NCBI GenBank assembly: GCA_022241475.1 | Contig: JAKOMT010000008.1 | Span: 50,264-114,263 of the forward strand | From: Microvirga sp. | Lineage (GTDB): Bacteria; Pseudomonadota; Alphaproteobacteria; Rhizobiales; Beijerinckiaceae | Direction: 5' to 3' | DNA: 64,000 nt | Shown here: piece by piece, positions 46,466 through 55,545 of the stretch | How positions within the stretch are numbered: position 1 is the first letter of the stretch | How the letters are laid out: each line of letters begins with the position of its first letter | Translations under genes and position numbers: made by a program | Notes under the pieces: model-generated | Told to the model about the DNA's origin: nothing | Databases searched by the model: none | Seen by the model: only the letters and a program-made list of their open reading frames with translations

Positions 46466-47668
46466 ATGCAGATCAATCAATTCGGGTCCATTCGCCGCGG
46501 CCTCGTCGGCGCCGCAGCCGTCGCCGCACTGATCGCGGGCGCCGGACTCGCCTCCGGGCCGCAGGGAAGCGCGCCCGCCTACGCCGAGCCCCTGCGGCTC
46601 GAACAGCCCGTCGCCATTCCGGGCTTCGCCGACGTCGTCGATCGCGTGAAGCCCGCCGTCGTCTCCGTTCGCGTCGCCGTCGACGCGGTGCGCGTTTCGA
46701 ACGACGCGCCCTCTCCGCGCGGCCGCGCGACGCCGGATCTCGATCCCAGCCATCCGCTCTACGACTTCTTCCGCCGCTTCGAGGAATTCGGCATGCAGGG
46801 CCCTCGCGGCGGCGCGCCCGAAGAGCCTCGCGGCCCGCGGCGCGGCGCTTCGCAGGGCTCCGGATTCTTCATCTCGGGAGACGGCTACGTCGTGACGAAC
46901 AATCACGTCGTGGGAACGGCCGAGGAGGTCGAGATCGTCACCGATGACGGCCGCACGCTCGCCGCCCGCGTGGTCGGCGTCGACCCGCGCACGGATCTGG
47001 CGGTCCTCAAGGTCGACGGGGAGGACGATCTACCCTACGTCGCGCTCGCGGAGGGCCGGAGCCGCATCGGCGAATGGGTCGTCGCCATCGGCAATCCGTT
47101 CGGCCTCGGGGGCACCGTCACCGCCGGCATCGTCTCGGCGGAGGCTCGCGATATCGGCGCGGGTCCCTATGACGAGTTCCTGCAGATCGACGCGCCGATC
47201 AACCGCGGCAATTCCGGCGGCCCGACCTTCAACCTGTCCGGAGACGTGGTCGGCGTGAACACGGCGATCTATTCGCAATCGGGCGGCAACGTGGGCATCG
47301 CCTTCGCGATCCCCGCCCATGTCGTCCAGGGCGTCGTGTCGCAGCTCATCGAGAACGGCGAGGTGACGCGCGGTTTCCTCGGCGTGCAGATCCAGCCGGT
47401 GACTCCCGAGATCGCCGAGGCGATCGGGCTCGACGCCGCGCGCGGCGCGCTCGTCGCTCAGCCGCAGGACGGCGGACCGGCGGCTCGCGCCGGCCTTCGT
47501 TCGGGCGACGTCATCGTCTCGGTCGACGGACGCGCGATCGAAGACCACCGTGACCTGTCCCGCCTGATCGCCGGTTACGAGCCGGGCTCGAGCGCGTCCG
47601 TCGAGATCATGCGGCGCAGCGAGCGGCAGGTGATCACGGTCGAGATCGGCCGGCTCGACGACGCCTGA
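46466..47668 (+). CDS. HtrA/Deg-family periplasmic serine protease with one PDZ domain
   Basis: A 400-residue protein with a signal or anchor sequence (RRGLVGAAAVAALIAGAGLA). The trypsin-like triad is His in VVTNNHVVGTAEE, Asp in DPRTDLAVLKV and Ser in INRGNSGGPTFNLSG. One PDZ domain follows (TRGFLGVQIQPVTPEIAEAIG, ARAGLRSGDVIVSVDGRAI); the second PDZ of E. coli DegP is absent, making it closer to DegS/MucD-short forms. The ATG at 46466 has GGGAG 9 bases upstream. It probably degrades or senses misfolded envelope proteins, and is followed by a two-component system. Confidence 0.93.
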   Translation: MQINQFGSIRRGLVGAAAVAALIAGAGLASGPQGSAPAYAEPLRLEQPVAIPGFADVVDRVKPAVVSVRVAVDAVRVSNDAPSPRGRATPDLDPSHPLYDFFRRFEEFGMQGPRGGAPEEPRGPRRGASQGSGFFISGDGYVVTNNHVVGTAEEVEIVTDDGRTLAARVVGVDPRTDLAVLKVDGEDDLPYVALAEGRSRIGEWVVAIGNPFGLGGTVTAGIVSAEARDIGAGPYDEFLQIDAPINRGNSGGPTFNLSGDVVGVNTAIYSQSGGNVGIAFAIPAHVVQGVVSQLIENGEVTRGFLGVQIQPVTPEIAEAIGLDAARGALVAQPQDGGPAARAGLRSGDVIVSVDGRAIEDHRDLSRLIAGYEPGSSASVEIMRRSERQVITVEIGRLDDA

Positions 47669-47674
47669 CGTCGC

Positions 47675-47700
47675 GCGGGGCTGCGCCGCCGCAGCCCCGC
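47675..47700 (+). terminator. Stem-loop after the HtrA-like gene
   Basis: A perfect ten-pair stem (GCGGGGCTGC/GCAGCCCCGC) with a six-base loop lies 6 bases beyond the protease stop and 50 bases before the response regulator start. No T run follows. It may attenuate read-through into the two-component genes. Confidence 0.4.
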
Positions 47701-47749
47701 CGCTCTCCCGGCTGGACGGCGGCGCCGATCGGTCGGATAAGATCGCGAT

Positions 47750-48442
47750 ATGAAGATTCTCATCATCGAGGACGACGCGGAGGCTGCGGCCTATCTCGCC
47801 AAGGCGCTGCGGGAGACCGGGCATGTGGTCGACCACGCCGCCGACGGCCTCGACGGTTACGCGCTCGCGGAAGCCGGCGCCTACGACGTGCTCGTCGTCG
47901 ACCGGATGTTGCCCAAGCTCGACGGCCTCTCGCTGATCCGCTCCCTGCGCGAGCAGGGCGTGACGACGCCGGCGCTCATCATCTCGGCGCTCGGCCAGGT
48001 CGACGACCGGGTGAAGGGCCTGCGCGCGGGCGGCGACGATTATCTTCCCAAGCCCTACGCCTTTTCCGAATTGCTCGCGCGCGTCGAAGTTCTCGCCCGC
48101 CGCCGCGCGGGCCCGCAGGAGGCCGAACCGACGCGCTACCAGATCGGAGAGCTTTCCCTCGATCGGCTCTCGCGGCGCGTGACGCGCGGCGGCGGGGAAA
48201 TCGAGTTGCAGCCGCGCGAGTTCCGCCTGCTAGAATACCTAATGAAGCACGCCGGGCAGGTCGTGACCCGCACGATGCTTCTGGAGAACGTCTGGGACTA
48301 TCATTTCGATCCGCAGACCAACGTCATCGACGTGCATGTCTCGCGGCTGCGCGGAAAGGTCGACAAGGGTTTCGAGAAGCCGATGATCCAGACGATTCGC
48401 GGCGCCGGCTACATGCTGCGCGACCCGGCCCGGAGCGAATGA
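47750..48442 (+). CDS. OmpR/PhoB-family response regulator
   Basis: A 230-residue protein with a receiver domain (MKILIIEDDAEAAAYLAKAL, phosphorylation site D51 in VVDRMLPKLDG, Thr/Ser at IISALG, Lys in YLPKPYAF) and a winged-helix domain (FRLLEYLMKHAGQVVTRTML, VIDVHVSRLRGKVD). The start lacks a strong SD. The sensor kinase gene begins immediately after its stop, so the two form one unit, possibly with the upstream protease gene. Confidence 0.96.
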   Translation: MKILIIEDDAEAAAYLAKALRETGHVVDHAADGLDGYALAEAGAYDVLVVDRMLPKLDGLSLIRSLREQGVTTPALIISALGQVDDRVKGLRAGGDDYLPKPYAFSELLARVEVLARRRAGPQEAEPTRYQIGELSLDRLSRRVTRGGGEIELQPREFRLLEYLMKHAGQVVTRTMLLENVWDYHFDPQTNVIDVHVSRLRGKVDKGFEKPMIQTIRGAGYMLRDPARSE

Positions 48443-49858
48443 GTGGGCGGCGTCGGCAGATTGTTCCGCACGACGGCCTTCAAGCTGTCGCTGTTCTTTC
48501 TCGCGGTCTTCGCGGTGACGATCTTCCTGACGCTGGGCTACGTCGCGTGGAACGCGCAGCGCCTCGTGAACGCGCAGGTGATCGAATCGATCGAAGCGGA
48601 GATCACGGGGCTCTCGGAGCAATTCGAACGCGGCGGCGTGCGCCAACTGGTGCGCATCGTCAATAGACGTTCGCGCAGTCCCGGCGCCTCCCTCTACCTC
48701 ATCACGACGCGCGGCGGGGCGCCCGTCGCCGGCAACGTGGAAAACATCTCGCAGCGGCTCCTTGAAACGCCCGGATCGCGCCGGATCGAATATCAGCGAG
48801 CGGCGGGCGAGGACATCGAGCCGCGCCTGCACCGGGCGATCGTGCGGGTCTATCACCTGCCGGGCGGCTTCCGGCTTCTGGTGGGACGCGACCTCGAAGA
48901 GAACGAGCGCCTGCGTGACGTGATCCGCCGCGCCTTCGGCTGGTCGGTGCTGCTCGTCGGCCTGTTCGGAGGGCTGGGCGCATGGGTCGTCTCCAAGCGC
49001 ATGCTCAAGCGCGTCGACGACATGACGCAGACGACGCGCGGCATCATGGCCGGCGATCTCGGCGGACGCCTCGCCGTCGCGGGGACCCGCGACGAGCTCG
49101 ACCGCCTCGCCGAGAGCCTCAACGCCATGCTCGACCGAATCGGCGAGCTTTTGAGCGGAATGCGGCAGGTGTCGGACAACATCGCGCACGACCTCAAGAC
49201 CCCCCTCACCCGCCTCCGAAACCGGGCGGACGAGGCGTTGCGAACGGCGCAAGGGCCGGAGGAGCTTCGCGCGGCGCTCGAAGCCTCGATCGAGGAGAGC
49301 GACAACCTCATCCGGATCTTCAACGCGCTTCTGATGATCGCGCGGCTCGAGGCGGGCGCGGCGGCGGACATGGTCGTCGACTACGACGCGGCCGAAGTGG
49401 TCGCCGGCGTCGCCGAGCTCTACGAGGCGGCGGCGGACGAGGCGGGAATGACACTCATGGCGGACGTCGCGCCCGACCTGCCCGTGAAGGGCTCGCGCGA
49501 GTTGCTCGGACAGGCCTTGTCGAACCTGATCGACAACGCGATCAAGTACGGGCGGCGCGAGGACGGCGCGGGCGAGCTCGACACGATCACCGTCGCAGCC
49601 CGGCGCGAGGGCGATCGCGTGCTCATCAACGTGACAGATCGCGGACCCGGAATTCCCGAGGCCGATCTGGAACGGGCTCAGGAGCGCTTCGTGAGGCTCG
49701 AGAGCGCTCGGACGAGGCCGGGCTTCGGGCTCGGTCTCAGCCTCGTCGCAGGCGTCGCGCGCCTGCACGAAGGGTCGCTTCGGCTGGCGGACGCCCGCCC
49801 GGGATTGTCGGCGACGCTCGATCTGCCGCTCAGTTCGCCCGCGACGTCTCCAACGTGA
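48443..49858 (+). CDS. Sensor histidine kinase (HAMP, HisKA)
   Basis: A 471-residue membrane kinase. Membrane helix 1 is at about 13-33, a sensor region of about 120 residues follows, helix 2 is at about 165-183, then HAMP. The H box is VSDNIAHDLKTPLTRL (H249), the N box LSNLIDNAIKYG, and the G boxes VTDRGPGIPEADLE and FGLGLSLVAGV. The GTG start abuts the response regulator TGA, so the genes are translationally coupled. Signal unknown; because an HtrA-like protease lies upstream, envelope stress is plausible. Confidence 0.94.
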   Translation: MGGVGRLFRTTAFKLSLFFLAVFAVTIFLTLGYVAWNAQRLVNAQVIESIEAEITGLSEQFERGGVRQLVRIVNRRSRSPGASLYLITTRGGAPVAGNVENISQRLLETPGSRRIEYQRAAGEDIEPRLHRAIVRVYHLPGGFRLLVGRDLEENERLRDVIRRAFGWSVLLVGLFGGLGAWVVSKRMLKRVDDMTQTTRGIMAGDLGGRLAVAGTRDELDRLAESLNAMLDRIGELLSGMRQVSDNIAHDLKTPLTRLRNRADEALRTAQGPEELRAALEASIEESDNLIRIFNALLMIARLEAGAAADMVVDYDAAEVVAGVAELYEAAADEAGMTLMADVAPDLPVKGSRELLGQALSNLIDNAIKYGRREDGAGELDTITVAARREGDRVLINVTDRGPGIPEADLERAQERFVRLESARTRPGFGLGLSLVAGVARLHEGSLRLADARPGLSATLDLPLSSPATSPT

Positions 49859-50138
49859 CGGCGACGTCGCGCGCCAGCGAAGCCGCGCTCTCTTCCATCT
49901 CGTCGATCGCGGCCTCGACCATCCCGACCTGAGCCGCCGTGACGTCGTCGACGTCACGCGCGTCGGCGAGCCGGACCATGAGCGCGGTTTGCTGCTCGAC
50001 CATGCGCTTCATGCAGGCGTTCATGTGCAGGGCCCAGGCCAGAGGCAGATCGACGGCGGCCATGCGCCACATGTTCATCATCGCAGGAGCCGCCGCCATC
50101 GGATCGAATGGAGCCGCCGGATTGTTCTCGCGCGCCAT
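49830..50138 (-). CDS. Small phasin-like protein, 102 residues
   Basis: A 102-residue protein rich in Ala and Met, mostly helical: a hydrophobic-amphipathic centre (MMNMWRMAAVDLPLAWALHM) and a later helix with regular hydrophobics (GMVEAAIDEMEESAASLARD). That resembles phasin-type or polyhydroxyalkanoate-associated small proteins, but I cannot confirm the family. AGGAG stands 6 bases before the ATG. The last 29 bases overlap the end of the convergent kinase gene. Confidence 0.65.
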   Translation of the reverse strand: MARENNPAAPFDPMAAAPAMMNMWRMAAVDLPLAWALHMNACMKRMVEQQTALMVRLADARDVDDVTAAQVGMVEAAIDEMEESAASLARDVAVTLETSRAN

Positions 50139-50251
50139 GTAATTCTCCTGAATGAACTGCCCGATTAAATTGATAATCGACAGCCTCTTCGAAAATTACG
50201 ACGCGATCGTGATGGCGAAATTGATTTCGATCACCGGCGGCGTCCGCACGT

Positions 50252-51103
50252 TCAGCCGAGGGCGCGCGCGAACTCCGCCAGCTCCTCGTCGAAACGTTCG
50301 CTCTCCTCGAGAAAGGGCAAATGCCCGACGCCGGGATACCAGGACGTGCGCGACGAACTGCGATCCTCGGCCGCGATCGCGGCCGCCTCGCGGGTCATGC
50401 GCGGCATGATGATGGCGTCGGCCTCTCCGTGCGTGAAGAGCGCGGGCTTGGCCAGAGCCTTCAGGACGGGGCGATAATCCGCCTCGCGCGAACTCATCGC
50501 GCGCCGCACGTCTGGGCGCGTGAGCATGCTGAAGGCGATGATGCGCTCGATCTCGGATTGCGGCAGCGGCTTGACCGCGCAGGCGTGGGCGAAGTCGATC
50601 ATGCCGGCGATCGCCTTCGCCTGATCCTTCGACATGCCGCGCGCCGCGTGTTCGACAAAAGCGCGGCCCGTATAGTCGCCGACGTAATCCTTGCCGATCA
50701 CCAGCGAAGCGGCCACGAAATTCACGCCGCCGATCGCGCCGTCGCCGTGGACGCGCAGATAATCGGCCACCACGAGCCCGCCATAGGACCAGGCGACGAC
50801 GACCGGCTTCTCCAGCGCGAGCCCGGCGATCACGCCGTGGAGATCGGCCGCCCAGAGATCGCCGTCGGCGTAATGCGCGAGCCCCTCGGGCGCGTCCGAG
50901 GCTCCGTGTCCGCGCAGATCGAAGGCGACGAGGTCGAATTCCTTCGCGAGCGGCCCGGACATTTGCTTCGACCAGCAGAGATGATGCTGCGACCAACCGT
51001 GCAGAAAGACGATCGGGCGCCCCTCGCGGCGACCGGCGCGGCGAACATGAAGGCGCGCGCCCGCGCCACCCTCGACCTCCAGGATTTCCATGTGCGAATT
51101 CAT
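50252..51103 (-). CDS. Alpha/beta hydrolase
   Basis: A 283-residue alpha/beta-hydrolase fold protein. The oxyanion segment is IVFLHGWSQHHLCW, the second strand DLVAFDLRGHGASDAPEG, the nucleophile elbow VVAWSYGGLV (Ser), and the late His is probably in WYPGVGHLPFLEESERF. The sequence after the elbow suits a lid of about 60 residues. Substrate unknown. Two starts are possible (51103 and 51091). Divergent from the TAXI-TRAP genes. Confidence 0.9.
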   Translation of the reverse strand: MNSHMEILEVEGGAGARLHVRRAGRREGRPIVFLHGWSQHHLCWSKQMSGPLAKEFDLVAFDLRGHGASDAPEGLAHYADGDLWAADLHGVIAGLALEKPVVVAWSYGGLVVADYLRVHGDGAIGGVNFVAASLVIGKDYVGDYTGRAFVEHAARGMSKDQAKAIAGMIDFAHACAVKPLPQSEIERIIAFSMLTRPDVRRAMSSREADYRPVLKALAKPALFTHGEADAIIMPRMTREAAAIAAEDRSSSRTSWYPGVGHLPFLEESERFDEELAEFARALG

Positions 51104-51202
51104 CCTTCCGGCGTCGTTTCTCGAAGTCGTCGAGCATTAGCACGCGCGCGATGGTCTAGCCACGCGGGGCGCGCGGGATAAGACCGGGATAGCGGGTCGA
51201 TC

Positions 51203-51241
51203 TATTGTGCATTGCAGCATTAGGGCGCCGTATTATTGTGC
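51203..51241. promoter_or_regulatory. Direct repeats TATTGTGC upstream of the TAXI-TRAP genes
   Basis: TATTGTGC occurs at 51203-51210 and again at 51234-51241, 31 bases (about three helical turns) apart, in the spacer before the TRAP binding-protein gene; further GTGCA/TGCA elements follow near 51299-51320. The same-face spacing would suit a regulator binding site. Motif and regulator are unidentified. Confidence 0.35.
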
Positions 51242-51349
51242 GATCGGTCGGCTGCAAGGAGCATTGACCATGGGGCGCCGCCCACTTAACACTTAGCAAT
51301 GGTGCACGGCGCTGCTGTGCAACGCCAATAATCTGGGAGGATATTACGC

Positions 51350-52372
51350 ATGGCTCGGAATGGTATCGTTCGCCGCTCGCTGATCGCCGGCGCGCTTGGA
51401 AGCGCATTGGCGTTTTCCGCGTCGTCGGCCGCCTTCGCTCAGGAAGAGTATTTGCTGGCCACGGCCTCCACCGGCGGCACCTATTACCCGGTCGGCGTTG
51501 CGATCGCGACGCTCGTGAAGGTCAAGCTGCAGGCGAGCGACGGCATCAACATGTCGGCGATCAGCTCGGCCGGCTCGGGCGAGAACGTCCGCCTCATGCG
51601 CGACAACGAAGTCCAGTTCTCGATTCTGCAGGGGCTTTTCGGCGCCTACGCGTCGACGGGCTCGGGCTCGTTGGCCTCCGAGGGTCCGCAGGAGAACCTG
51701 CGCTCGATGGGCATGCTCTGGCAGAACGTCGAACATTTCGTGATGCGCAATAGCCAGGCTCCCACCGGCACGATCGAGGACCTCGCGAACGTCAAGGGCA
51801 CGGCGGTCTCGATGGGTCTGCAGAATTCCGGCACGCTGGAATCGAACGACGTCATCCTGACGAATCTCGGCATGCCGCTGAGCGAGTTCGAGCTCGCCTA
51901 CATGGGGTACAACCCCTCTGCGGACGCGATGCAGAACAACCAGATCACCGCAATGTCGACGCCGGGCGGCGTCCCGGTGGCGGGCGTCGCGCGCGCGTTC
52001 GCAGCGTTGAGCGGCGACGCCGTTCTGCTCGGCTTCACGGATGAGCAGATCGAGCGGGCCAACGGCGAGTTCGAAGGTCTTTGGACCGCCTTCCCCATCC
52101 CCGCCGGCACGTATCCGGGACAGGAAGCGGACGTCGTGACCATCGGCCAGCCGAACTTCCTCGCCGTGAACGAGGACGTTCCGGAAGAGACGGTCTACAA
52201 GATCACGAAGGAAATCTACGAGAACCTGCCCTTCCTTCAGGCGATCCACCCGGCCACCAACGAAATGGCGCTCGACACCGCGCTGAACGGCCTGCCCATG
52301 CCGCTGCACCCGGGCGCGCTGCGCTACTTCGAGGAAGCCGGCCTGACGGTCCCGGATCGCCTGCGTCCGTGA
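51350..52372 (+). CDS. TAXI-family TRAP transporter solute-binding protein
   Basis: A 340-residue periplasmic protein with a signal peptide (LIAGALGSALAFSASSAAFAQ) and the TAXI hallmark LLATASTGGTYYPVG near the mature N-terminus. The binding segments GSGENVRLMRDNEVQFSILQG and YTNSADAM-like text (here NPSADAMQNNQITAMSTPGG) fit the family. TAXI proteins feed the large fused TRAP permease in a sodium- or proton-coupled carboxylate or amino-acid uptake system. GGGAGG stands 9 bases before the ATG. A perfect terminator hairpin separates it from the permease gene. Confidence 0.95.
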   Translation: MARNGIVRRSLIAGALGSALAFSASSAAFAQEEYLLATASTGGTYYPVGVAIATLVKVKLQASDGINMSAISSAGSGENVRLMRDNEVQFSILQGLFGAYASTGSGSLASEGPQENLRSMGMLWQNVEHFVMRNSQAPTGTIEDLANVKGTAVSMGLQNSGTLESNDVILTNLGMPLSEFELAYMGYNPSADAMQNNQITAMSTPGGVPVAGVARAFAALSGDAVLLGFTDEQIERANGEFEGLWTAFPIPAGTYPGQEADVVTIGQPNFLAVNEDVPEETVYKITKEIYENLPFLQAIHPATNEMALDTALNGLPMPLHPGALRYFEEAGLTVPDRLRP

Positions 52373-52404
52373 CGCGGGGCGGCTCCGGCCGCACGACGAA
52401 AGAC

Positions 52405-52434
52405 AAGGGCGCGGGTCGATTCCGCGCCCTTTTT
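52405..52434 (+). terminator. Intrinsic terminator between the TRAP binding protein and permease genes
   Basis: GGGCGCGG-GTCGATT-CCGCGCCC followed by five T: eight perfect GC pairs and a T run, a textbook intrinsic terminator. It lies 32 bases after the binding-protein stop and 32 before the permease ATG, so partial read-through would give more binding protein than permease. Confidence 0.85.
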
Positions 52435-52466
52435 CGCCCCCGCCTTCACGCCGGAGAGATCCGTCA

Positions 52467-54644
52467 ATGACCGACCCGACCATGATCGCAAGCGCCGGGA
52501 AGAAGGCCGACAAGGCGCCCGAGGAAGAGTTCGAAGCCTTCGTGCGCGTCCTGGATACGACGTCCTGGATCGGCCGGGTGGCATGGGCGGTCGGCATCGC
52601 GCTCGCGCTCTATCATATCTGGATCAACACGTTCGGGCGCTTCGACACGCTCTGGCTGACGGCGATTCATTTCGCCGGTTTCGGTTTCCTGTGCGCGCTG
52701 CGCTACCCGTTCATGCGGGCGAAGACTCCGCGCGGCGAAAAGCTCGTGCTCGCATTCGACGTCGCCTTTGGCGCCGTGGCGGCGATCAGCACCTTCCTGC
52801 TGATCAACGCGCAGGATGCGATCTATGCGCGCGGCGTGCGCCTGGGGATGTATGAATACGTCCTCTCGCTCATCGTCATCGGCTCGGCGATCGAATTGAC
52901 GCGCCGGGCGACGGGCTGGATCATTCCGGTCCTCATCCTCGTCGGACTGACATACGTGTCATGGTGGGGGCCGAGCGCCCCGGGCGTCTTCCGCTTCGCC
53001 GGTCTGAGCCTCGACACGTTGCTCTTCAGGTCCGTGTTCTCGGATGAGGGCATGTTCGGCTCGATCGCTCTCATTTCAGCGACATACGTCTATCTGTTCA
53101 TTCTGTTCGGAGCGTTTCTGGTACGATCGGGGGCCGGCGAGTTCATCATCGAACTGGCGCGGGCCCTCGCGGGGCGCTTCGTCGGCGGCCCCGGCTTCGT
53201 GGCCGTCATCGCCTCGGGGCTGACGGGCAGCATTTCGGGGTCGGCCGTCGCCAACACCGTGTCGACCGGCGTCATCACCATTCCGCTGATGAAGAAGGCC
53301 GGCTTCCCGCCGCGCTTCGCCGCAGCGGTGGAGGCCTCCGCCTCGACGGGCGGCATGATCATGCCCCCGATCATGGGCGCCGGCGCCTTCGTGATGGCGA
53401 CCTACACCCAGATTTCCTATCTCGAGATCGTCGCGGTGAGCTTCCTGCCGGCCATCGTCTATTACCTGTCGGTCGGCTTTTTCGTGCGCATCACCGCGAA
53501 GCGTCTCGATCTCAGGTCGAGCGATCTCGACGCCCCCTCGGCGATGGAGGTGATCCGTCGCGGCGGCGCTTCGTTCCTGATCCCGATCGGGATGCTGATC
53601 GGCATGCTCATCGCCGGGTTCACGCCGACCTACGCCGCCTGCTTCGCCATGGTCGCGTGCGTGGTGTCCTCGTGGCTGACGCCCAATCGCATGGGTGTGA
53701 AGGCGATTCTGGAGGCGCTGGCGATCGGGTCGATCAACATGATCATGACGGCCGTTCTGCTCGTGGCGGTCGGCCTCGTCGTCAACGTCATCGCGATGAC
53801 CGGGGTGGGCAACACCTTCTCGCTGATGATCACCACATGGGCCGGCAACAGCCTGTTCATCGCGCTGATCCTGATCGCGCTGGCCTCGCTCGTGTTGGGA
53901 ATGGGGCTTCCGGTCACGGCGGCCTATATCGTCCTCGCGACTCTCTCCGCGCCGGCTCTCCACCTGCTCATCCAGAACAACGCTCTCATCGATGCGATGG
54001 TGTTGGGACAGGTGCCCGAGCAGGCGCGGATGATCTTCATGCTGGCCGACCCGAACGCCGTGACGGCGCTCGCCGCGCCGATGGCGCGCGACGCCGCGAC
54101 GGCGCTGGTCGGGGCGGCGCCCCCGGAACTGCTCTCGCAGGTCTATCCGCAGGTCCTCGATCCCCTGACGATCAAGCTGGCGCTCCTCTCCGCGCACATG
54201 ATCATCTTCTGGCTTTCGCTCGACTCGAACGTCACCCCGCCCGTCTGCCTCACGGCCTTCGCCGCGGCGGCGATCGCGAAGACGCCCCCGATGCGAACGG
54301 GCCTCGAAGCGTGGAAGGTGTCGAAGGGCCTCTATCTGATGCCCGTGCTCTTCGCCTACACCAACTTCCTCGGCGGCCCGTGGATCGACGTCATCCACAT
54401 CTTCATCATCGCGGTGCTGGGGGTGTATGCGCTCGGCGCCGCGATCGAGGGGCACATGGAGGCTCCGATCAACTGGGTGATGCGCATCGTGCTGTTCGCC
54501 GCCGGCGTGGCGCTGCTCTGGCCGAACAACACGATGGTCGAGATCATCGGCGCGATCGGCGTGATCGCGATCATCGTCTGGAACATCCGGCTCGACCGGC
54601 GCCTGCAGCGGGAGCGGACGACCGCCGGGGCGACGGCTGTCTGA
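52467..54644 (+). CDS. TRAP transporter fused permease (DctQ-DctM type, TAXI system)
   Basis: A 725-residue integral membrane protein with about 18 predicted helices. The C-terminal two thirds match the large DctM-like subunit (GLTGSISGSAVANTVSTGVITIPLMKKAGF, in part; FPPRFAAAVEASASTGGMIMPPIMGAGAF, in part; LVLGMGLPVTAAYIVLATLSAP, in part); the N-terminal helices replace the separate small DctQ subunit, as in TAXI systems. GGAGAG stands 8 bases before the ATG. Function: secondary uptake of an organic acid or amino acid with the TAXI binding protein. A strong terminator follows. Confidence 0.95.
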   Translation: MTDPTMIASAGKKADKAPEEEFEAFVRVLDTTSWIGRVAWAVGIALALYHIWINTFGRFDTLWLTAIHFAGFGFLCALRYPFMRAKTPRGEKLVLAFDVAFGAVAAISTFLLINAQDAIYARGVRLGMYEYVLSLIVIGSAIELTRRATGWIIPVLILVGLTYVSWWGPSAPGVFRFAGLSLDTLLFRSVFSDEGMFGSIALISATYVYLFILFGAFLVRSGAGEFIIELARALAGRFVGGPGFVAVIASGLTGSISGSAVANTVSTGVITIPLMKKAGFPPRFAAAVEASASTGGMIMPPIMGAGAFVMATYTQISYLEIVAVSFLPAIVYYLSVGFFVRITAKRLDLRSSDLDAPSAMEVIRRGGASFLIPIGMLIGMLIAGFTPTYAACFAMVACVVSSWLTPNRMGVKAILEALAIGSINMIMTAVLLVAVGLVVNVIAMTGVGNTFSLMITTWAGNSLFIALILIALASLVLGMGLPVTAAYIVLATLSAPALHLLIQNNALIDAMVLGQVPEQARMIFMLADPNAVTALAAPMARDAATALVGAAPPELLSQVYPQVLDPLTIKLALLSAHMIIFWLSLDSNVTPPVCLTAFAAAAIAKTPPMRTGLEAWKVSKGLYLMPVLFAYTNFLGGPWIDVIHIFIIAVLGVYALGAAIEGHMEAPINWVMRIVLFAAGVALLWPNNTMVEIIGAIGVIAIIVWNIRLDRRLQRERTTAGATAV

Positions 54645-54680
54645 TCGTCGCCAGCCCTTCCTCGACGCCGACCGTTCGCG

Positions 54681-54716
54681 CCCCGCGCCACAACCCGTGG
54701 CGCGGGGTGTCGTTTT
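54681..54716 (+). terminator. Intrinsic terminator of the TAXI-TRAP operon
   Basis: CCCCGCGCCAC-AACCC-GTGGCGCGGGG, eleven perfect pairs, followed by TGTCGTTTT. It starts 36 bases after the permease stop and separates it from the BcsS-like gene. Confidence 0.85.
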
Positions 54717-54774
54717 AAGGTTGCAAATTCGAACAATTTGACCCGTTAATGCAATCTTAAATAATTATTTCGGG

Positions 54775-55545
54775 TTGGCGTTCGACGTGACATGCGCCCA
54801 TCAACGCCTTCTGACGGCGCTCGCGTTCCTCTGCCTCATCCTGCGAGCCGATCCCGCGCTCGGGGAGACGGCGGATGATCCGATGGCCGGCGCGCGGCGC
54901 GAGCTCCGCCAGGTGATCTTCGCTTCCTCGGAGATCGTCGGCGGCTCCGTGTTCCTGGGCTCCGGCTTCAAGCGCGCGCTCGCCGGCTCCGTAGACGCGC
55001 AGGGGCCGATCCTGATGTCGCTGTCGGGCGCCGGAGCAACGGGGGAGCCATTCGAGGGGCCGGCCGGGATCCGCTTCGTGCAGCCGCGCCTGTCCCAGTC
55101 GAGCGCGCTGCTCTTCGGCTATCAATGGATGGGCGATCTCGGCGTGCTGATGCTGGCGGCTGGGCCGGAAATCGCCCGCGAGCAAAAGCTCGACGATTTC
55201 GGCATGCCGCGCTGGCGGCCGCAGAGCCGCGGCGTCGGATTCATCGCCGAGGTTTGGACCGAACCCTGGTCGCGCACGATGGCGCAGGCGACGTTCGTCG
55301 CGTCGGGCGCGCGCGGATCCGTCTGGGGCCGGGTCGCGGCGGGCTACGCGCCGTTCGCAAGGGTGTTCGTCGGGCCTGAAATCTCCGCCTACAGGGACGG
55401 CGGCTACCAGGAGATGCGCATTGGTCTCCACATGACCGGACTGGAGATCGGACCGTTCACCATCCGGCTCAACGGCGGGATCGTGCGCGCGCCCGGCCGG
55501 CGCAACGAGAGCTATTTCGGCTTCCAGACCTATTTCAAGATCTGA
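54775..55545 (+). CDS. Cellulose biosynthesis protein BcsS-like exported protein
   Basis: About 256 residues: a signal peptide (LLTALAFLCLILRADPALG) followed by a beta-rich mature protein, with repeated patterns such as IVGGSVFLGSGFKRALAGSV, GYQWMGDLGVLMLAAGPEI and ARVFVGPEISAYRDGGYQEM, ending in FGFQTYFKI, which looks like a small outer-membrane beta-barrel and matches what I know of BcsS. No cellulose synthase gene is in the window. The start is uncertain: TTG at 54775 or GTG at 54787, both without a good SD; an AT-rich promoter-like region precedes. Its last 11 bases overlap the convergent photolyase gene. Confidence 0.7.
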   Translation: MAFDVTCAHQRLLTALAFLCLILRADPALGETADDPMAGARRELRQVIFASSEIVGGSVFLGSGFKRALAGSVDAQGPILMSLSGAGATGEPFEGPAGIRFVQPRLSQSSALLFGYQWMGDLGVLMLAAGPEIAREQKLDDFGMPRWRPQSRGVGFIAEVWTEPWSRTMAQATFVASGARGSVWGRVAAGYAPFARVFVGPEISAYRDGGYQEMRIGLHMTGLEIGPFTIRLNGGIVRAPGRRNESYFGFQTYFKI

